From contig JAFREE010000027.1 of assembly GCA_019400425.1 (NCBI GenBank), positions 124,001-188,000 of the forward strand: a stretch of DNA of 64,000 nucleotides, in the 5' to 3' direction. The DNA is from Hymenochaete sp. R1. Lineage: Eukaryota; Basidiomycota; Agaricomycetes; Hymenochaetales; Hymenochaetaceae. Below the pieces are notes generated by a model. It saw only the letters and a list, made by a program, of their open reading frames with translations. It had not been told where the DNA came from and ran no database searches. Below, piece after piece: positions 60,366 to 64,000 of this stretch; within the stretch, counting starts at the first letter, position 1; each line of letters begins with the position of its first letter. Position numbers and translations under genes: made by a program.

Positions 60366-63300
60366 ATGTTGATGGACATCGACCCTGCCCCGACTTCATC
60401 AATCCACTCACGCAGATCTCTCTCCGAAACTCAGTCTTTTTTCTTGCCTCACCTTCAGCAGTACGACGGATACGACAACCTTCGCATTCTCAATACCATC
60501 GCCGCCGATAGCCCCGGTTCCGTGCGCAAGAGGTCTAGCACTTCTAGCATCGCTCCGATCGTTTCCCAGGCTTTGTTCGCGGCGGCAGCCAGTCCTCTTG
60601 TCCATCACGCCCAAGCGCGGAGGAGCTCGCTTGGACCTCTCACTATGAACACGGATGTGGAAATGGTGAAAGACGGCCGGAAACTATCGTGCGTTGTTTT
60701 CTCACATTGTATGACCTTATGCTCTAGTCATTCAACTAACGAATCTCTTGACCAATGTTTAAATTCGCCTAATTTGATATGTAGGACGACACTTACGAAC
60801 GCAACTCGCCCAACACCGTATGTCCAACGGAATCCCCAGCGACGACCGCCCCCGGGCGGTCAACGCCGCCCTTCTCTTCCCGCGCTGCGCAAAGAAGATC
60901 AAGCTCAGGATAAGGATAAGGATAAAACAAAGTCTCCGGTGCCGCCACTTCCCGACCTGACCTCAAATTCAGACTTACAGGCAATCGCACCATTCGAATT
61001 CGGTCCTGGCCCTGGCTCTTCTGCAACATCAAGCACGCGTTCTCATGATGACGAAGCGGACATCTATAGTAGACTGAGCACGTTCACATTTGGGGAGGTA
61101 CACTCTTTGACTTCAAATCCGGGTCCTGATCCTGTCGCTTCAACGTCAACGGCGAAAGTGGACGAGGAAGGCATCTCCCCGTTGGACCGGACCCCGAGGC
61201 CTTCGGTCGCGCACATTCATCATGTAGCTTCTCACAGCACGATCAAGGAGGAGGATAGCGCCGCCGCCGCGAACGGGTGGTCGAGCCCCTCTGAAGATGA
61301 AGAAGAGTGGCGGAGGACAAACGCGCGGTCAAAGATGCGGGCAATCGATGATGGATCGAGAAGGCCGTCGTTGCCGACCAACGATGTTAATCAGCAGCTT
61401 TCACATAATCCCAATCTGTCAATGGACTCGTCCAAGGTAAGGTCGAAAGCTCGACAGGATGCTCCTATCTCGCCTTCTTTGTCTTCTCCGTCGTCTATGT
61501 CGATCACGGATGATGTTGGGTTGGATACGGATGTTGACCTCATGTCGGCCGATGATACGGATAAAAGGAAGAGGAGGACAGGGCGATATGGCTTTGAGAG
61601 CGGTTATAGTTATGGAATGCATGCCGGCGCTGCCCAGACGCCGAGCATGGATGAACCTGGTCCTGTAGACTCACCAATCATGGATGAAGAAGAAATGGAG
61701 GATATGCGGAGGAAGGATTCGACTCGAACTTGGGTGCCGGATGATGTGGGAGAAAGGCGTGGGTCTCTGCCGATGGACATTCCAAACGCCTCTTCCTCTT
61801 CACGTGGAACTGCTGCTGCCCATAAGCACAGTGTTCCTAATATGCGGGATGTTGCGCCTTGGGAGGTTGATTCGCAGGAGGAACACGTTGGTCTGGGTGG
61901 TGGGAGTGGGGCCTTCGATTCACTTTCTTTAGCTCAACTCAGGCGGCCTTCACGAAGCATGGACGACGACTTATCCCTCTCTTCTTTTGCTCAACGTCGT
62001 GCTTCGCGGGTTTCCAACCATTCTTCTCATGAACATGGTGGCAATATCGGTGCGGGTCCCTCAAGTGAACCAGACATGCGAGGCGTCGCGATGGCCCAAG
62101 CCTTCGTTCAAGCACATATCGATGCTCAACTTCAAGCCCAAGCCCAAGCCAAATTATCGATACAAGGCCAACCTTCCACATCAGACGTGAAGCTCAACAT
62201 CCAAGTCGACCCTCTCTCTGTTGGTACGGTCGAAGCGGATGCGTACCAAGGCCTCGATCTCAATTATATCCTGTCCGGGTCTCATTTTGGCGGGCCGGCT
62301 AAGGGCAAAGGTCGAGGATCGACAGGTGACGGAACTGATGCTTGGAGTGGTCGCTTGAGTGTCGGAAGTAGCATCGTCGGAGCCGCGGCTCGAGAGCAAC
62401 TCGAGCGCGAAAAGGAAGGAAGGAGTCGTGAGCCCAGCTGGGTTGCTGGATGGGGTATCAACCTTGTCGGTGCGAGGAGGCAGAGCTCGGCGACGGTGAA
62501 CGATGATTCGTTCTTACGCTTCGTAAAAAAGCATGATTTTTCGTATGATGAGAGGAAGAGAGAGTGGACGTTTGCGAGGGAGAGGAGGGAAGGGGAGATG
62601 CAGATTAGCATGGAACCGAGGCCCGGGCAGGAGATCTGGAGATGCTTGTGGGTCGGAAGGTATCGCGTCGATAAGATTATGAATGCTAAAAGTAGTGAGT
62701 GTGATTCATTTCAACTGTTCTACTGTCTGGTCTTCTGATTTCTTCCTGAATTCTTTCTCGCCCAACAGCCGACCCGACCAAACCTGCCCAATTCCGACTA
62801 AATATCCGTCACCTTCCAGACCCTTATAGCAAAGCTGGTGTTCAAACGGCATCAGGTCCTCTAACTTTCATTCACAAACATTCTCGCGCGCAGGCGTTCT
62901 CGATTTTTCGTGGTCACTCATTGCCTCAGCGTCATCTCAAGACGAGCAGCAGCATTTTGCTTGCTCCGAAGAAAGTACAGGAGCAATTCACCAGTACCAG
63001 GACGACGAGCAAGTTAAGTACGCATGGGCTTCTTGAGGATCGAAGTGATAGGGACAGGGAAAGGGAGAAGGATAGGAGGGAACGCGAGAAAAATGCAACA
63101 GGGAAACATAGTCAGACGGGTAGTGCCAGCTCTATGTCTGCGTCTGCAACAGCAATCAGTCATATCAACACGGAACCTGGGAAACTGAGGCTCAAAATCG
63201 ACAAGGAGAAGTACTCTCCGGGTGGAAGCGGTAGTGAAAGGGAGAAGGACAGGAAGGGCAAGGAAAAGGAAAAGAGCAGAGGTGCACTTAGGTCGCCGGA

Positions 63301-64000
63301 TAGTGCGAACAGTACACCGAGTCCAGGAAGGCCAAGTACTTCAGGTGGTGCATCTGGTGCTTCACCTTCATCATATGCATCTTCAAGAAAGGAGCAGTCG
63401 TCCAGCCCGAGCGACGCCGACACCCCACGCTCATATACTCAAAATCCTGATTTTCCGCCTCCACAGGACCAAGAGTCGAGGCATCGAGTGATGCCGTCCG
63501 TCAGTAGCGTTTCATCAGGACATGCATCTCCCGCGAGTAGCAAAGCAGCCGGCAAAAGGCCTGAGAGCTCTCTTGCTGATAGCCGCCAATCCATGTTCTC
63601 CGAAAACTCGCAGCAGTTCAGTTCAGCCATTTCGGCGTGGGACCAATCTTCTATCGCCTCGTCCCATAAGCCTCTCCGTCGCATTGAGGAAACGGTCATC
63701 GCTCCCGCTCCTGTTCCACGAGGAAGCGTCGGATCCATTGAGGAGCAGCCTGTGCGGACATCTCACGCTGAGGCCTTTACAACACTTGAGCCTCCGATAA
63801 TTGATTACCTTCGCACGCAAAGCGCGTCTTATGACGGGGATGGTCACGACTCTGGATTATCGCGGTTCCGGGGCTTGCGGAAGCTGTTCAATCCACCGCC
63901 GCTGAGAGGCGGTCAGAAGCATTCGCCGCTCGGATCAGGGGGCACTGGGACGCTTGCGGTGTTAGAAGGTAACTATACACCTCCTTGGCTGACGATGGCG
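60366..64000 (+). CDS. Large conserved agaricomycete protein of unknown function, partial
   Basis: Exons 60366-60688, 60785-62694 and 62769 to beyond the window; both introns GT-AG, and frame stays open to 64000, giving at least 1100 residues. Most of the sequence is Ser/Pro/Asp-rich and disordered, with acidic and Ser/Arg stretches and a Gln/Ala repeat (AQLQAQAQAKLSIQGQ). Two folded-looking blocks stand out. One is FLRFVKKHDFSYDERKREWTF, then QEIWRCLWVGRYRVDK (about residues 720-770), continuing after intron 2 as AQFRLNIRHLPDPYSK. The other is the window-end YTPPWLTMA. I believe these blocks recur in other agaricomycete proteins of unknown function, but cannot verify that. The start at 60366 (or 60372, MDIDP) is tentative; the frame upstream is open but its first codon is not ATG. 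Confidence 0.7.

Overview
The window looks like a chromosome segment of a white-rot or litter-decomposing mushroom-forming basidiomycete (Agaricomycetes, probably Agaricales). Four class II manganese peroxidases, a class I fungal G-alpha subunit, a Zn2Cys6 regulator, many 50-100 bp GT-AG introns with CTGAC/CTAAC-type branch sites and Ser/Pro-rich disordered proteins all point that way. No tRNA, rRNA, CRISPR array or recognisable transposon was seen.

Layout. 1-944: 5' part of an aminopeptidase P-like gene running off the left edge. 3354-4708: manganese peroxidase copy 1 (MnP1). 5093-7398: FAD-dependent phenol-hydroxylase-type monooxygenase (9 exons). 8887-12051: single-pass membrane protein with a very long disordered tail. 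13928-15078: family A copy 1. 17012-19018: G-alpha (8 exons). 22309-26320: Zn2Cys6 transcription factor (11 exons, one GC-AG intron). 26874-27290: SDHAF4. 29200-30555: MnP2, 98% identical to MnP1. 31385-32507: family A copy 2. 33206-34547: family C copy 1 (frameshifted). 35507-37024: family B copy 1. 37659-38295: small coiled-coil protein. 38882-40231 and 41566-42930: MnP3 and MnP4. 45064-46169: SAM methyltransferase. 46499-47544: secreted/anchored Ser-rich protein. 48775-49349: small basic protein. 50441-51922 and 53227-54714: family B copies 2 and 3. 55660-57021: family C copy 2. 57548-58536: hypothetical. 60366-64000: conserved Ser-rich protein running off the right edge.

Two themes stand out. 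First, lignin/aromatic metabolism: four Mn-peroxidases that keep the Mn(II) site but lack the catalytic surface Trp, plus a phenol-hydroxylase-type enzyme next to MnP1. Second, three uncharacterised families (A x2, B x3, C x2) occupy the spaces around the peroxidases. B and C are intronless in an intron-rich neighbourhood. Family A has a single intron that splits the ATG itself. B and C form a head-to-head divergent pair, present twice in opposite orientation with near-equal spacers (959 and 945 bp) that share a sequence block. This B/C module is the best candidate for an undescribed system; its function cannot be told from sequence alone. All exon structures were read by eye from splice consensus and frame.
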